Source: Streptomyces uncialis
GTDB taxonomy: Bacteria; Actinomycetota; Actinomycetes; Streptomycetales; Streptomycetaceae
NCBI RefSeq assembly: GCF_001905345.1
Contig: NZ_LFBV01000003.1
Span: 290,234-354,233 of the forward strand
Direction of reading: 5' to 3'
DNA length: 64,000 nt
The notes under the pieces are model-generated. The model ran no database searches and had not been told where the DNA came from. It saw only the letters and a list, made by a program, of their open reading frames with translations. Below are positions 15,983 to 24,214 of this stretch, one piece after another. The position numbers and the translations under genes were made by a program. How positions within the stretch are numbered: position 1 is the first letter of the stretch; every line of letters starts with the position of its first letter.

Positions 15983-16831
15983 TCAGCTCCAAGCGGTGAC
16001 CCCCGCCGCGTACTCCTGGAAGGTGCGGGCCGGGCGGCCGGTCAGCCGGGGGACGGTGTCGGCGGGTTTCGAGTCGCCCAGGGACCGCAGGGCGGTGTAG
16101 GCGGTGAGCTCCCGCTCGATCTCCTCGGCGGGGCGGCCGAAGGCGGTGTGCGCGGCGCGGTAGCTCCCGGGGTCGCCGTGGAACTTGAACGGATGTCCCG
16201 TGGTGTCGCCGATGATCGCGCAGACCTCGGCGAAGGTCAGCGCCTGCGGGCCCGTCACCTCGTAGGTGCGACGGAGGTGTTCCGTGGCGGGGGCGGTGAG
16301 GATCACGGCGGCCACGGCGGCCACGTCGGTCAGGTCCACGAACGTCTGACGGCAGTCGCCCATCGGCATCGCCAGTTCCTGGGCGTGGACGGAGTCGAGG
16401 AAGGGGCCCTCGTCGAAGTTCTGGTCGAACCAGTCGGCCCGCAGGATCGTCCAGCCGGTCCCGGACTCCTTGACGGTGTCCTCCGCGTCCAGCAGACGCT
16501 GATCTCCTATGACCTCGATGGCGCGGCTGGAGAGCAGCAGCAGGTGCTCCACCCCGAGGTCCGCCGCCAGGGCGACGAAGCCGGGGTTGACGGGGACGCG
16601 GTCGGGGGCCATCAGGAACATCCGGCGGATGCCGCGCAGGGCCGGTTCCCAGGTGGAGTCGTCGTCCCAGTCGAAGGGGATCGCGGTGTGCCGTGCGGCG
16701 GGGCGGGTGGTCGCGCCCAGGCTCCGCAGCTGGGCGTCGAGCCGGCCTCCTACGGAACCGGTGGCGCCGAGGACGAGGATCGGCGGGGCGTCCGGGACGC
16801 CTGTGGTCTCTGGGGTGTGTGTGGCGCGCAT
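15983..16831 (-). CDS. NmrA-type NAD(P)-binding protein
   Basis: A 282-residue Rossmann protein of the atypical short-chain dehydrogenase (NmrA/TMR) group. Residues about 19-28 form the glycine-rich LVLGATGSVG loop; later segments HLLLLSSRAIEVIG, WTILRADWFDQNF and EVTGPQALTFAEV are typical of this group. Some members reduce quinones or flavins, others only sense NADP. It is separated from the biosynthetic genes by a divergent region and does not look like a pathway enzyme, although it marks the left border of the cluster. Confidence 0.82.
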   Translation of the reverse strand: MRATHTPETTGVPDAPPILVLGATGSVGGRLDAQLRSLGATTRPAARHTAIPFDWDDDSTWEPALRGIRRMFLMAPDRVPVNPGFVALAADLGVEHLLLLSSRAIEVIGDQRLLDAEDTVKESGTGWTILRADWFDQNFDEGPFLDSVHAQELAMPMGDCRQTFVDLTDVAAVAAVILTAPATEHLRRTYEVTGPQALTFAEVCAIIGDTTGHPFKFHGDPGSYRAAHTAFGRPAEEIERELTAYTALRSLGDSKPADTVPRLTGRPARTFQEYAAGVTAWS

Positions 16832-17203
16832 GTCTTCCTGAACGAGGGGGCGGACAGCGGGAAACGGTCCGCCGGGTTCCGGGCGGCCGTGGATGCCCTC
16901 ACACGTTCCTCTGTAGAGGACTTCACAAACCCCTCATGCGGTTCTGTGCTTTCTGCGTTGACGGTGGCGAGCGGCCGAAGATAGCTTTTCGTAGTCTCGC
17001 CATTGTGCTGGCTTGAGGCCGACGGACCTTTCGCGCCCCCATTCACCCGGCCGCCGCGCGCCATCGCTCCAGCTCCCATAAGGAGTGCGCGTGCCGCTCA
17101 CGGCCGCGCGCCACCGCATTTCACATGCGGTGTTCCGCACGGGCGGGGGGCCGTTGTTCCGCAGCCGTCCGCTTGTCCCCCGAGAATCCGGAAGGCAGCA
17201 GAG
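16832..17203. other. Left border region of the cluster
   Basis: 372 bases between the divergent NmrA-type gene and the first pathway gene. It holds the promoter candidate at 16958-16987 and a long untranslated leader of about 200 bases. No gene is supported. Confidence 0.45.
16958..16987 (+). promoter_or_regulatory. Candidate sigma70-type promoter for the tyrosine-branch operon
   Basis: TTGACG (16958-16963), 18 bases, then TAGCTT (16982-16987), close to the usual Streptomyces vegetative pattern. It points toward the VOC dioxygenase gene 217 bases downstream. Confidence 0.5.
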
Positions 17204-17731
17204 ATGTCCTTGACAGAGACCACAGCGCGGACGACGGTTCCGGAACCCCCCGCGCGCATCATCCGGCCGGTCGTCGACCATGTGGGGGTCCAGACGGACG
17301 ACCTGGAGAACTCGCTGGGCTGGTACGTGGAGTTCTTCGGCGCCCAAAGGATATGGGAGCTGGACCGGTTCTCCCCGCTCACGCTCAGCAGGCTGCCGGG
17401 GATCGGGCGGCTGGTCGAGGTGGCGGTCGGTGATCTGCGATTCCATCTCTTCGACCGGGCCGGACACACCCGGGCGGTGCCGGAGGCCAGGGGGTACCAG
17501 TTCCAGCACGTCTGTCTGCGGGTCGACGGACCCGGGGACCTGGAGGTCTTCAGGGACCGGTGGAACGAGCTGTACGACTCCGGGCGGTTCGTCTTCGCCC
17601 GCGACGAGCGGCCCACCGACATCGTGGTCGACGACGAGGGGGTGCTCAGCCTGTACGTCCTCGACGTGAACGGGCTGGAGTACGAGTTCACCCATGTGCC
17701 GGACGGGAACCGTCCGGAGGCCGGCCGATGA
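17204..17731 (+). CDS. VOC-fold L-DOPA extradiol dioxygenase (LmbB1 type)
   Basis: A 175-residue single-domain vicinal-oxygen-chelate protein. Candidate metal ligands are His26 (VDHVGVQ), the His of QHVCLRV and the Glu of GLEYEF. With a tyrosine hydroxylase overlapping its stop by ATGA, it fits the small DOPA 2,3-dioxygenases of lincomycin and PBD pathways, which open the ring of L-DOPA so that the product cyclises toward a pyrroline. The start is the ATG at 17204 after GGAAGGCAGCAGAG; the longer upstream frame is not coding. Role follows from context and family resemblance. Confidence 0.78.
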   Translation: MSLTETTARTTVPEPPARIIRPVVDHVGVQTDDLENSLGWYVEFFGAQRIWELDRFSPLTLSRLPGIGRLVEVAVGDLRFHLFDRAGHTRAVPEARGYQFQHVCLRVDGPGDLEVFRDRWNELYDSGRFVFARDERPTDIVVDDEGVLSLYVLDVNGLEYEFTHVPDGNRPEAGR

Positions 17732-18714
17732 GCCTTCTCGCCGCTCCCCCCACGGCCGGAGCGGTCCGCGTCGGCGACTGGGACTTCGGGGACTTCCCGT
17801 ACGGGCTGGAGCCGCTGGTCATGCCGCCCGCCGGACACGCGCGGACCGCGTCCGACCGTCGGCCCCAACTGCCCGGACGCGCGCCGGAGGAGATCTGCCG
17901 GGAGTTGCTGGCGCTGACCGGGAGCGGGCCGGTGGCCGCGCGGCTCGAAGTGCCCACGGCGCCTTCGTACGACCAGTTGTTCTGGTTCCGGTGGATCACC
18001 GGGCACCAGGTGACGTTCGCGCTGTGGCGGATGCTGGGCCGGGTGCTCGACGAGGGCGGCGACCGGGATGTCGTGCCCGGGTCCGCGGCGATGGCCCGGC
18101 TGGAGGCCTACACCCACGGGTACTGCGCGATGCTGCTGTACAGCGGTTCGTGTCCGCGCGGGCTGTACGGGACGCTGATCCGCTCGGCGATGTTCCTCCA
18201 GCACCGGGGCTTCAGCGGCACCTGGGCACCGGACTTCGCACAGGTCCGCGGGCTGATGCGGGGGCGGTCGGTGCCGTGGCTGGACGACGACCGGGCGGCC
18301 GGGCTGCGCGCGGCGGTCGAGGCCCACCAGGACGTGCACGACACGGTCGCGGCCAGGCTGGTGCCGGGCGGACGGTCGCTGCTCCAGCACGCCATGGCGG
18401 AGAGCCCGGTCCGGCCTTCCGAGCGGACGGCCGTGCTGTACGACAACTTCTTCATGACCCTGCGCGGCCAGGTGACGGACGAGGCCGTGGCCGCGCAACT
18501 GCTGAGCAGGCTGCGGGCGGTGGCCCTCGACCTCGCCGTCAACGGGCTGTACCCGCTGGGCCGCACCGACGACGGCGAGGAGCCCGAGGTGTGGAACGGG
18601 TCGGTGGCCGGGTGCGAGCGCCGGCTCGGTTCCGTACTGGCCGTCGCGGGGCTGCACGCCGCCGAGGTGGCGGCCGGGGCCGACCCGACGACGGCCGCGT
18701 CGGCCGACGGCTGA
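17728..18714 (+). CDS. L-tyrosine 3-hydroxylase (LmbB2 / PBD type, heme-dependent family)
   Basis: A 328-residue protein without similarity to flavin, copper or pterin hydroxylases. The segment YDQLFWFRWITGHQVTFALWRML and the helical LEAYTHGYCAMLLYSGSCP region match what I know of the small family of His-ligated heme tyrosine 3-hydroxylases used for 4-alkyl-L-proline units. It would turn L-tyrosine into L-DOPA for the overlapping VOC enzyme. A tyrosinase pair encoded later in the window could do the same reaction but is a separate system. Start by the ATGA overlap. Confidence 0.75.
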   Translation: MSLLAAPPTAGAVRVGDWDFGDFPYGLEPLVMPPAGHARTASDRRPQLPGRAPEEICRELLALTGSGPVAARLEVPTAPSYDQLFWFRWITGHQVTFALWRMLGRVLDEGGDRDVVPGSAAMARLEAYTHGYCAMLLYSGSCPRGLYGTLIRSAMFLQHRGFSGTWAPDFAQVRGLMRGRSVPWLDDDRAAGLRAAVEAHQDVHDTVAARLVPGGRSLLQHAMAESPVRPSERTAVLYDNFFMTLRGQVTDEAVAAQLLSRLRAVALDLAVNGLYPLGRTDDGEEPEVWNGSVAGCERRLGSVLAVAGLHAAEVAAGADPTTAASADG

Positions 18715-18750
18715 GCCTGTGCCGGGCCGCTGAGCATGTGCCGGACCGCT
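18713..18750. repeat. 19-bp tandem duplication over a stop codon
   Basis: GAGCCTGTGCCGGGCCGCT followed directly by GAGCATGTGCCGGACCGCT (17 of 19 identical). The first copy starts inside the TGA of the tyrosine hydroxylase gene, and a more diverged third copy begins near 18770. It lies in the 169-base gap that splits the tyrosine-branch operon. Confidence 0.65.
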
Positions 18751-18883
18751 GGGTCCCGCACCGGACGGTCGGGCTTGTACCGGACAGCGCCGGGCGATCA
18801 GCGCGGTCATCCGGCCCTTCCGCTTCCGTCCCCGCGCGTACCGGCGCGGGAACGAACCGCTGGCCGAGAGGAGTGCCGCGCGT

Positions 18884-19780
18884 ATGCGCCACGGAGTGCT
18901 GATCCTGCCCGAGCACCGTTGGGCCCGGGCCCGCGAACGCTGGGTTCTGGCCGAGGAGTTGGGCTTCGACCACGCCTGGACGTACGACCATCTGATGTGG
19001 CGGTGGTTCAGCGACAAGCCCTGGTTCGCCGCCGTGCCGACGCTGGCCGCGGCGGCCGGGGCGACTTCACGGATCGCGCTGGGGACCCTGGTGGCCAGCC
19101 CCAACTTCCGTCATCCGGTGAACTTCGCGAAGGAGTTGCTGTCCCTGGACGACATCTCCGGGGGCCGGATCGTGTGCGGGGTGGGTGCGGGGGCCGAGGG
19201 GTACGACTCCCGGATACGGAACGATCCGCAGCTGTCGCGCGGCCAGCGGGCGGCCCGGTTCGGTGAGTTCGTGGAACTGCTCGACGGGTTGCTCCGTGAG
19301 GAGCGGACCACGTTCCGCGGCGAGTGGTACACCGTCGAGGACGTCGTGGTGAAGCCTGAGTGCCTGGCCGCCCCGAGGCTACCGCTCGCGGTGGCCGCCG
19401 CCGGGCCCCGGGGTATGGCCCTCGCCGCGCGGCACGCCGACATCTGGGTCACCAGCGGGGCGCCGAACATGTTCGAGAGCGAGCGCTACGACCGGGTGGT
19501 GCCGCTGCTCAAGGAACAGCTCGCCGAGCTGGACAGGGCGTGCGTGGCGCAGGGCCGTGACCCGGCGGGTCTGCGGCGGCTGCTGCTGACCGGCGGTTCG
19601 GTGGGAGGCGTCCTGGAGTCCGTCGAGAGCTGGCGGGACGCTACGGGGATGCTGGAGGACGCGGGCTTCACCGATCTGGTGGTCCACTGGCCCCGGCCCG
19701 ACTTCCCCTTCGAGGGCCGGGAGGACGTGCTGTACGAGTTCGCGGCGGCGGCCGGGCTGGGAAAGGACGGCACCCGATGA
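18884..19780 (+). CDS. F420-dependent reductase, luciferase-like (LmbY/TomJ type)
   Basis: A 298-residue TIM-barrel flavin/F420 oxidoreductase of the LLM class. Signature segments are FDHAWTYDHLMWRWF, GTLVASPNFRHPVNFAKELLSLDDISGGR and the glycine-rich VCGVGAGAEGYD. In PBD and lincomycin pathways such enzymes reduce a double bond of the pyrroline carboxylate using F420H2 and set the saturation of that ring. GAGAGGAG precedes the start by 9 bases. The stop overlaps the PhzF-type gene by ATGA, so both act in one step series. Confidence 0.85.
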   Translation: MRHGVLILPEHRWARARERWVLAEELGFDHAWTYDHLMWRWFSDKPWFAAVPTLAAAAGATSRIALGTLVASPNFRHPVNFAKELLSLDDISGGRIVCGVGAGAEGYDSRIRNDPQLSRGQRAARFGEFVELLDGLLREERTTFRGEWYTVEDVVVKPECLAAPRLPLAVAAAGPRGMALAARHADIWVTSGAPNMFESERYDRVVPLLKEQLAELDRACVAQGRDPAGLRRLLLTGGSVGGVLESVESWRDATGMLEDAGFTDLVVHWPRPDFPFEGREDVLYEFAAAAGLGKDGTR

Positions 19781-20658
19781 CGAGTCCCCGTGACTACGAA
19801 GTGGTCGGGATGTTCGGGGTCCGGGCGGGCGGCGGAAGCCCGCTCGCCGTGGTCCATGACGCCGAGGGGCTGTCCACCGGGGAGATGGAGTGGATCGCGG
19901 GCCGACTGCGGGTGGACGAGACCGTGTTCGTACTGCCGCCGACCGTGCCACGCGCCACGCACCGGGTGCGGGTCTTCACCCGGCGGGGCGAGTCGCCGTT
20001 CGGCGGACACTCCGCGGTGGGCACCGCGGTGGCGCTGGTGCGGTCCGGGCGGCTGCCGTCCGGGCGGGTGGTGCAGGAGCGCGGCGGGAAGCTGCTGGAA
20101 CTCGAAGCGGACGGCGAGCGCGCCACGGTGACCGCGACCGGGCCGCCCCCGGTGGCCGCCCTGGCGCCCGGTCCACTGCTCGCGGCCGTGGGGCTGACCG
20201 CCGGGGACCTGGGCGAAGGGCCGGTGCTGGCGGCCGGGTTCGGACCGCTGTTCCATCTGCTGCCGGTACGGGAGAAGGCGGTCGGGGCGGCACGGCCCGA
20301 TGTGGCGGCGATGTCCGGGAGCGGGCTGCCGGACCTGTTCGTCTTCCACTGGGACGGGACGGCGCGGATCGCGACGGCCCGGCTGTTCGCCCCCGGGTAC
20401 GCGATCGACGAGGACCCGGCGTGCGCGTCGCTGGGGCTGGCGCTGGGCGTGTGGCTCGGTGAGCTGGGCGCGGTGGACGGGCGGACGGACTTCCGGATCG
20501 AGCAGGGCGCCGGGATGGGGCGGCCCGCCGAGCTGGAGTGCGCCGTCGGCGTCGACCCGGACAGCGGCGCGTTGCGGGCGACGGTCGGCGGGCGGGCCCC
20601 ACAGGAACTGACCGGGGAACTCGCCGTACCGCCGGCCGCCGTCGGACAGCTCCCGTAG
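19777..20658 (+). CDS. PhzF-family isomerase (LmbX type)
   Basis: A 293-residue PhzF/DapF-fold protein: a first half with the conserved Glu in VDETVFVLPP and the FGGHSAVGTAVAL loop, and a second half with YAIDEDPACASLGLALGVWLGE. PhzF enzymes move double bonds by general acid/base catalysis, the Glu serving as the base. In 4-alkyl-proline pathways the LmbX-type member isomerises the diene acid before the F420-dependent reduction, which agrees with its overlap with the reductase gene. It ends the first operon; a hairpin follows. Confidence 0.83.
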   Translation: MTSPRDYEVVGMFGVRAGGGSPLAVVHDAEGLSTGEMEWIAGRLRVDETVFVLPPTVPRATHRVRVFTRRGESPFGGHSAVGTAVALVRSGRLPSGRVVQERGGKLLELEADGERATVTATGPPPVAALAPGPLLAAVGLTAGDLGEGPVLAAGFGPLFHLLPVREKAVGAARPDVAAMSGSGLPDLFVFHWDGTARIATARLFAPGYAIDEDPACASLGLALGVWLGELGAVDGRTDFRIEQGAGMGRPAELECAVGVDPDSGALRATVGGRAPQELTGELAVPPAAVGQLP

Positions 20659-20768
20659 CGACGACCGGCCCGCACCGGGCTGCTGGCAACGACCGTCCCG
20701 AACGGTGGGCGCGGCAACGACCCGTCACGAGCGGCCACCTGAACCGCGCCGCCCCTCGGACCGCGAAA

Positions 20769-20797
20769 CCCCCGCGCGGCGCTCTGCCGGGCGGGGG
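20769..20797. terminator. Hairpin terminator between convergent genes
   Basis: Stem CCCCCGCGCGGC/GCCGGGCGGGGG, 11 of 12 paired, loop GCTCT. Placed between the PhzF-type gene and the convergent regulator gene. Confidence 0.55.
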
Positions 20798-20836
20798 ACC
20801 GCGCGACGCCTCGTCCGACGACCTCACGCGTAGGGG

Positions 20837-21745
20837 TCAGCCCTCGGTACGGACCAGGGCCCGGCGGACGTCCTCCGCCGCGTAGTAGGTGCGTCCGTCG
20901 AGGCGGCGGCGCTCCCAGCCCTGCTCACTGGCCAGCCGGTAGACGCTGCCGCGCGGCACGCCCCACAGGGCGGTGACGTCCTCCTGGCGCAGCCAGCGCG
21001 GCGTACGGACGGCTACCGCAGCAGTGGGCAGCGGCGCCCGGGGCGCGGCGGGCCGCTCGCCGGAGGTGTCGGCGGTCTGGAGGCGGCGGCCGAGGGAGAG
21101 CCATTCCGGGCCGCTCCAGGTGTGTGCCGGGTCGGTGTCGCAGGTCACCCGGGAGGGGTCGTCGCGGTCGCGGGCGGCGCGGGCGGTGAGCCGTCCGGCG
21201 CAGCCGGGTTCCGCGCAGGGGCCGACGGCCGTACGGCCTGTCCGCTCGGGCCGGGCGACGCGTTCGGCGCGGTCCCGTACATCGGCCACCTCGGCGGCGA
21301 ACTCGCCGGCCGCCGGGTGGCGGACCAGGAAGCCCAGGTTGCGGTGGAGGAACACACACAGATCACCGACGGCCCGCCGGGGAGCACGTACCCCGGTCTT
21401 CTGCACGGTCGTCCCGGCCCAGCACGCGAGCACGCCGAGCACGGCGTGCCGGACGTCGGAGGCGGGTACGTGCAGCGGTCCGGTCGGTGGCCTGCGCGGG
21501 CCCGGGGCCTCGGCCCAGGCGGGGGTGCGGGCGCGGAAGTGGCGTTCGCCGCACTCCTGGTAGAGGGCGGGCAGCCGGGCGAGGGCGTCCGCGAGGCGGG
21601 TGCGGCAGGTCAGACACAGGACCGTGCCGGTGACGGCGCGGGCGGCGTGCCCGGAGCCGGTCCGGCACCGCGGTCCCGTGCACGGGGTGCCCGCCGGGTG
21701 GGTGCGTACCGGACGGGTGGTGTCGGGTCCCGTTTCCCTGTCCAT
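20837..21745 (-). CDS. Cys-rich helix-turn-helix protein, possible cluster regulator
   Basis: A 302-residue protein I cannot assign to a named family. The N-terminal part has two Cys clusters (PCTGPRC with CLTCRTRL) that could bind zinc; a third Cys/His set (CAEPGCAG...CDTDPAHTW) lies near residue 205. The last 50 residues (WLRQEDVTALWGVPRGSVYRLASEQGW...YYAAEDVRRAL) form a MerR-like winged helix-turn-helix. The ATG at 21745 is preferred (AAGGGAAGAA before it) over ATG 21784. It is divergent from the kynureninase operon and could control the palindromes between them; that is inference. Phage-type or plasmid-type Streptomyces proteins with this layout exist. Confidence 0.6.
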   Translation of the reverse strand: MDRETGPDTTRPVRTHPAGTPCTGPRCRTGSGHAARAVTGTVLCLTCRTRLADALARLPALYQECGERHFRARTPAWAEAPGPRRPPTGPLHVPASDVRHAVLGVLACWAGTTVQKTGVRAPRRAVGDLCVFLHRNLGFLVRHPAAGEFAAEVADVRDRAERVARPERTGRTAVGPCAEPGCAGRLTARAARDRDDPSRVTCDTDPAHTWSGPEWLSLGRRLQTADTSGERPAAPRAPLPTAAVAVRTPRWLRQEDVTALWGVPRGSVYRLASEQGWERRRLDGRTYYAAEDVRRALVRTEG

Positions 21746-21893
21746 TTCTTCCCTTCGTCCAGGCGTTCTCTTCGAATCGTCCATGTGTTCCGGTAGCCGC
21801 GCCGATTCCGGAATTCGGATTCCCGGCGCTGTCCGGCCCATCTCACCAAGGGTATTCGGAGGTTTTCTTTCCAACCCTCCTCGAAATGTTTCC

Positions 21894-21938
21894 TCAAGGA
21901 ACCTTGAACGCCTCTGCACAGGTTTTCAGGTTCCTTGA
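21894..21938. promoter_or_regulatory. Pair of palindromic sites, candidate operator
   Basis: Site 1 TCAAGGAACCTTGA (21894-21907) is a 6-bp inverted repeat around AA. Site 2 TTCAGGTTCCTTGA (21925-21938) shares the CCTTGA arm. The centres are 31 bases apart, close to three helix turns. The outer arms also make a perfect 11-bp inverted repeat (TCAAGGAACCT / AGGTTCCTTGA). Confidence 0.6.
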
Positions 21939-21945
21939 AGCTCTA

Positions 21946-21990
21946 TTGACAAAAGGAGAGTTGACCCTTTGACGGGAGTGAAGTCAGAAA
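21946..21990 (+). promoter_or_regulatory. Possible promoter of the kynureninase operon
   Basis: TTGACA at 21946 and TTGACC at 21961 are good -35 candidates directly after the palindromes. The best -10 is only CAGAAA at 21985 (18 bases from the second hexamer), so the exact start site is uncertain. Confidence 0.35.
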
Positions 21991-22056
21991 TCCTGGCAGT
22001 GCGCGCCGACGGTGTCCGCCGGTGTTCGAATGCTGGTGTCCGAAGGGAGTACGACC

Positions 22057-23265
22057 ATGGAATCCACTCGTGAGTGGGCCGAGAAACAGGACTCCGAGGA
22101 CCCGCTCTCCTCCTTCCGCGCGGAATTCGATCTGCCCCCCGGGGTGATCCAGCTGAACGGGAACTCGCTGGGCCCCCTGCACGGTGGTGTGCCGGAGGCG
22201 CTGGACCGTGTGGTACGGCGTGAGTGGGGCGAGCATCTGATACGCGGCTGGAGCGAGGACGGCTGGTGGGACGCGCCGGTGCGGGTCGGCGACCGGATCG
22301 GGCGGCTGATCGGCGCCGGGCCCGGACAGACCGTGGTGGGCGAGTCGACATCGGTGCAGTTGTTCAACGCCCTCACCGCCGCCGCCCGGCTGCGCCCGGA
22401 GCGCACGGTGCTGGTGTCCGACGCGGCGAACTTCCCCACCGACCGCTATCTCGCGGCGTCGGTGGCCCGGACGCTGGGCCTGCGGCTGGTCGAGACGACC
22501 GTGGACGGGCTGCCCGGGGTGCTGGCCCGGCACCGGGGCGAGGTCGGCCCGGTGCTGTGCGGGGCGGTGGACTTCCGTACCGGTGAGCTGTGGGACCTCG
22601 TACGGACCACGGCCGAGGTGCGCGCAGCGGGCGGGATCGCGGTGTGGGACCTCAGTCACGCGGCGGGCGCGGTACCGGTGGAGGTGGACGCCGCCGGGGT
22701 GGACCTGGCCGTCGGCTGCGGCTACAAGTACCTCTCGGGCGGCCCCGGCGCGCCCGCGTTCCTCTACGCCGCCGCCCGCCACCACGACAGGCTGGATCTG
22801 CCGCTCACCGGGTGGCACGGGCATGTCCGGCCGTTCGACATGGCGGACGAGTTCGTGCCCGCGCCCGGTATCGACCGGGCCCGTACCGGTACCCCGCACA
22901 TCCTGTCGCTGCTGGCGCTGGAGGCGGCGCTGGTGCCGCTGGAGCGGGCCGGGGTGGCGGCGGTGCGGGAGAAGAGCCTGCGGCTGGGTGACCTGCTGGT
23001 CCGGCTGCTGGCGGATCGCCTCCCTGCCCCGGCCCGGCCGGAGGTGGTGACGCCCGCCGCGCACCACCGGCGGGGCAGCCATCTGGCGCTGCGGTGTCCG
23101 GAGGCCTCCTCGGTGTCGGCGGCGCTGATGGAGCGCGGCATCGTCACCGACGCCCGGCCGCCGGACCTGCTGCGGCTGTGTCTGAACGGGCTGTACGTGT
23201 CGTACACCGATGTCTTCGACGCGGTCACGGCACTCGGGGACGTCAGGAAGGAGATGTCCGGATGA
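22057..23265 (+). CDS. kynU: Kynureninase
   Basis: A 402-residue PLP enzyme of the aminotransferase class V fold. Lys224 in CGYKYLSGGPG is the Schiff-base residue; LNGNSLGPL near the start and WDLSHAAGAVPVEV are family landmarks. It hydrolyses (3-hydroxy)kynurenine to (3-hydroxy)anthranilate plus alanine; in PBD pathways its substrate is the 4-methylated 3-hydroxykynurenine. ATG 22057 with GGGAG about 9 bases upstream is preferred over an upstream ATG in frame. First gene of a long operon, overlapping the dioxygenase gene by ATGA. Confidence 0.93.
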   Translation: MESTREWAEKQDSEDPLSSFRAEFDLPPGVIQLNGNSLGPLHGGVPEALDRVVRREWGEHLIRGWSEDGWWDAPVRVGDRIGRLIGAGPGQTVVGESTSVQLFNALTAAARLRPERTVLVSDAANFPTDRYLAASVARTLGLRLVETTVDGLPGVLARHRGEVGPVLCGAVDFRTGELWDLVRTTAEVRAAGGIAVWDLSHAAGAVPVEVDAAGVDLAVGCGYKYLSGGPGAPAFLYAAARHHDRLDLPLTGWHGHVRPFDMADEFVPAPGIDRARTGTPHILSLLALEAALVPLERAGVAAVREKSLRLGDLLVRLLADRLPAPARPEVVTPAAHHRRGSHLALRCPEASSVSAALMERGIVTDARPPDLLRLCLNGLYVSYTDVFDAVTALGDVRKEMSG

Positions 23266-24062
23266 GTGGCGCGGGATGCCCGTACGACAATCAGTACGTC
23301 GACTACGCGCGGATGGACGATCTGCACTCCTTGCAGGAGCCTCGTACGGACTCACCGTTCGAGATGTCGTTCATCCTGATCAGCCAGGTGAAGGAACTGC
23401 TGTTCCGGATGGTGTACCTGGAGGTCGACCAGGCGCGGGCGCGGCTGCGGGAGGACCGGCCGGAGGCGGCCTGCCGCGCGCTGGGACGGGCGGTGCGCAG
23501 CCAGCGGGTGCTGATCTCCTCCTGGGAGAGCATGAACGCGCTGACCGTGGACGAGTTCCTGGGCTTCCGGGAGATCCTGGGGCAGGCGTCGGGCACCCAG
23601 TCGTTCATGTACCGGATGCTGGAGTTCGCGCTCGGCAACCGGGATCTGACGATGGTGCGCACCTCGGACCTCGACGCGTTCCCCCAGCTGCGGGCCGAGT
23701 GGGAACGGCCCAGCCTGTACGACGAGGTGCTGCGGTTCCTGGCCCGCGCGGGCCTGCCCGTACCGGAGCGTCTGACGGACCGGGACCCGAGCGCGCCGTA
23801 CACGTCCGACCTGGATGTGGAGAAGGTCTGGACGACCGTCTACCGCGCTCCCGGGGAGTTCCGGACGGTGTACGACCTCGCCGAGCAACTGCTGGAGGTG
23901 GCCTACCAGTTCTCGCACTGGCGGGCCGCCCATCTGCTGGTGGTGGAACGGATGCTCGGCGGCAAGCGCGGGAGCGGGGGCAGCGACGGCGCGGCCTGGC
24001 TGCGGGCGGTCAACGAGCACCGGTTCTTCCCCGAGCTGTGGACCATGCGTTCGGCCCTGTGA
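23262..24062 (+). CDS. Tryptophan 2,3-dioxygenase
   Basis: A 266-residue helical heme dioxygenase. The conserved FEMSFILISQVKELLFRMVYLEV segment and QSFMYRMLEFALGNRD are diagnostic; a His of SHWRAAHLLVVERMLGGKRGSGGS is the expected proximal heme ligand. It oxidises L-tryptophan to N-formylkynurenine, the entry to the anthranilate half of the product. A cluster-encoded copy secures supply independently of primary metabolism. Start and coupling to kynureninase are fixed by ATGA. Confidence 0.94.
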   Translation: MSGAGCPYDNQYVDYARMDDLHSLQEPRTDSPFEMSFILISQVKELLFRMVYLEVDQARARLREDRPEAACRALGRAVRSQRVLISSWESMNALTVDEFLGFREILGQASGTQSFMYRMLEFALGNRDLTMVRTSDLDAFPQLRAEWERPSLYDEVLRFLARAGLPVPERLTDRDPSAPYTSDLDVEKVWTTVYRAPGEFRTVYDLAEQLLEVAYQFSHWRAAHLLVVERMLGGKRGSGGSDGAAWLRAVNEHRFFPELWTMRSAL

Positions 24063-24214
24063 CAGCCACCCCCGCCTCCGCCCGCCCCGCCCCGCGCGAG
24101 CCCCCGCCCGTCCGGACCCTTCCCTCCCGAGTCTCTTCCCCCCGCGAACTCTCCGTCCGAAGCGACCCCTCACCGCACGAAGCGCACCGCACCCCCGACC
24201 GGAGGAACCCCGTC

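Larger units (their letters stand above)
21746..22056. other. Divergent control region, kynureninase operon / regulator
   Basis: 311 bases, clearly more A/T-rich than the rest of the cluster. It contains the palindromic pair at 21894-21938 and three TTGAC motifs. No coding sequence is supported, although reading frames of the regulator extend into it. Confidence 0.6.

Noticed and set aside
15983..16831. NmrA-type reductase as pathway enzyme
   Set aside because: It is divergent from the first pathway gene, separated by 372 bases, and no missing step clearly calls for it.
17003..17203. N-terminal extension of the VOC dioxygenase from an upstream ATG
   Set aside because: The upstream 67 codons read as Arg/Ala/Pro low-complexity sequence; the ATG at 17204 has a purine-rich ribosome site and gives a normal family start.
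21894..21938. SOS (LexA) box upstream of the kynureninase operon
   Set aside because: Considered because the product should damage DNA, but the palindromes (TCAAGG/CCTTGA) do not match the actinobacterial GAAC-N4-GTTC site.
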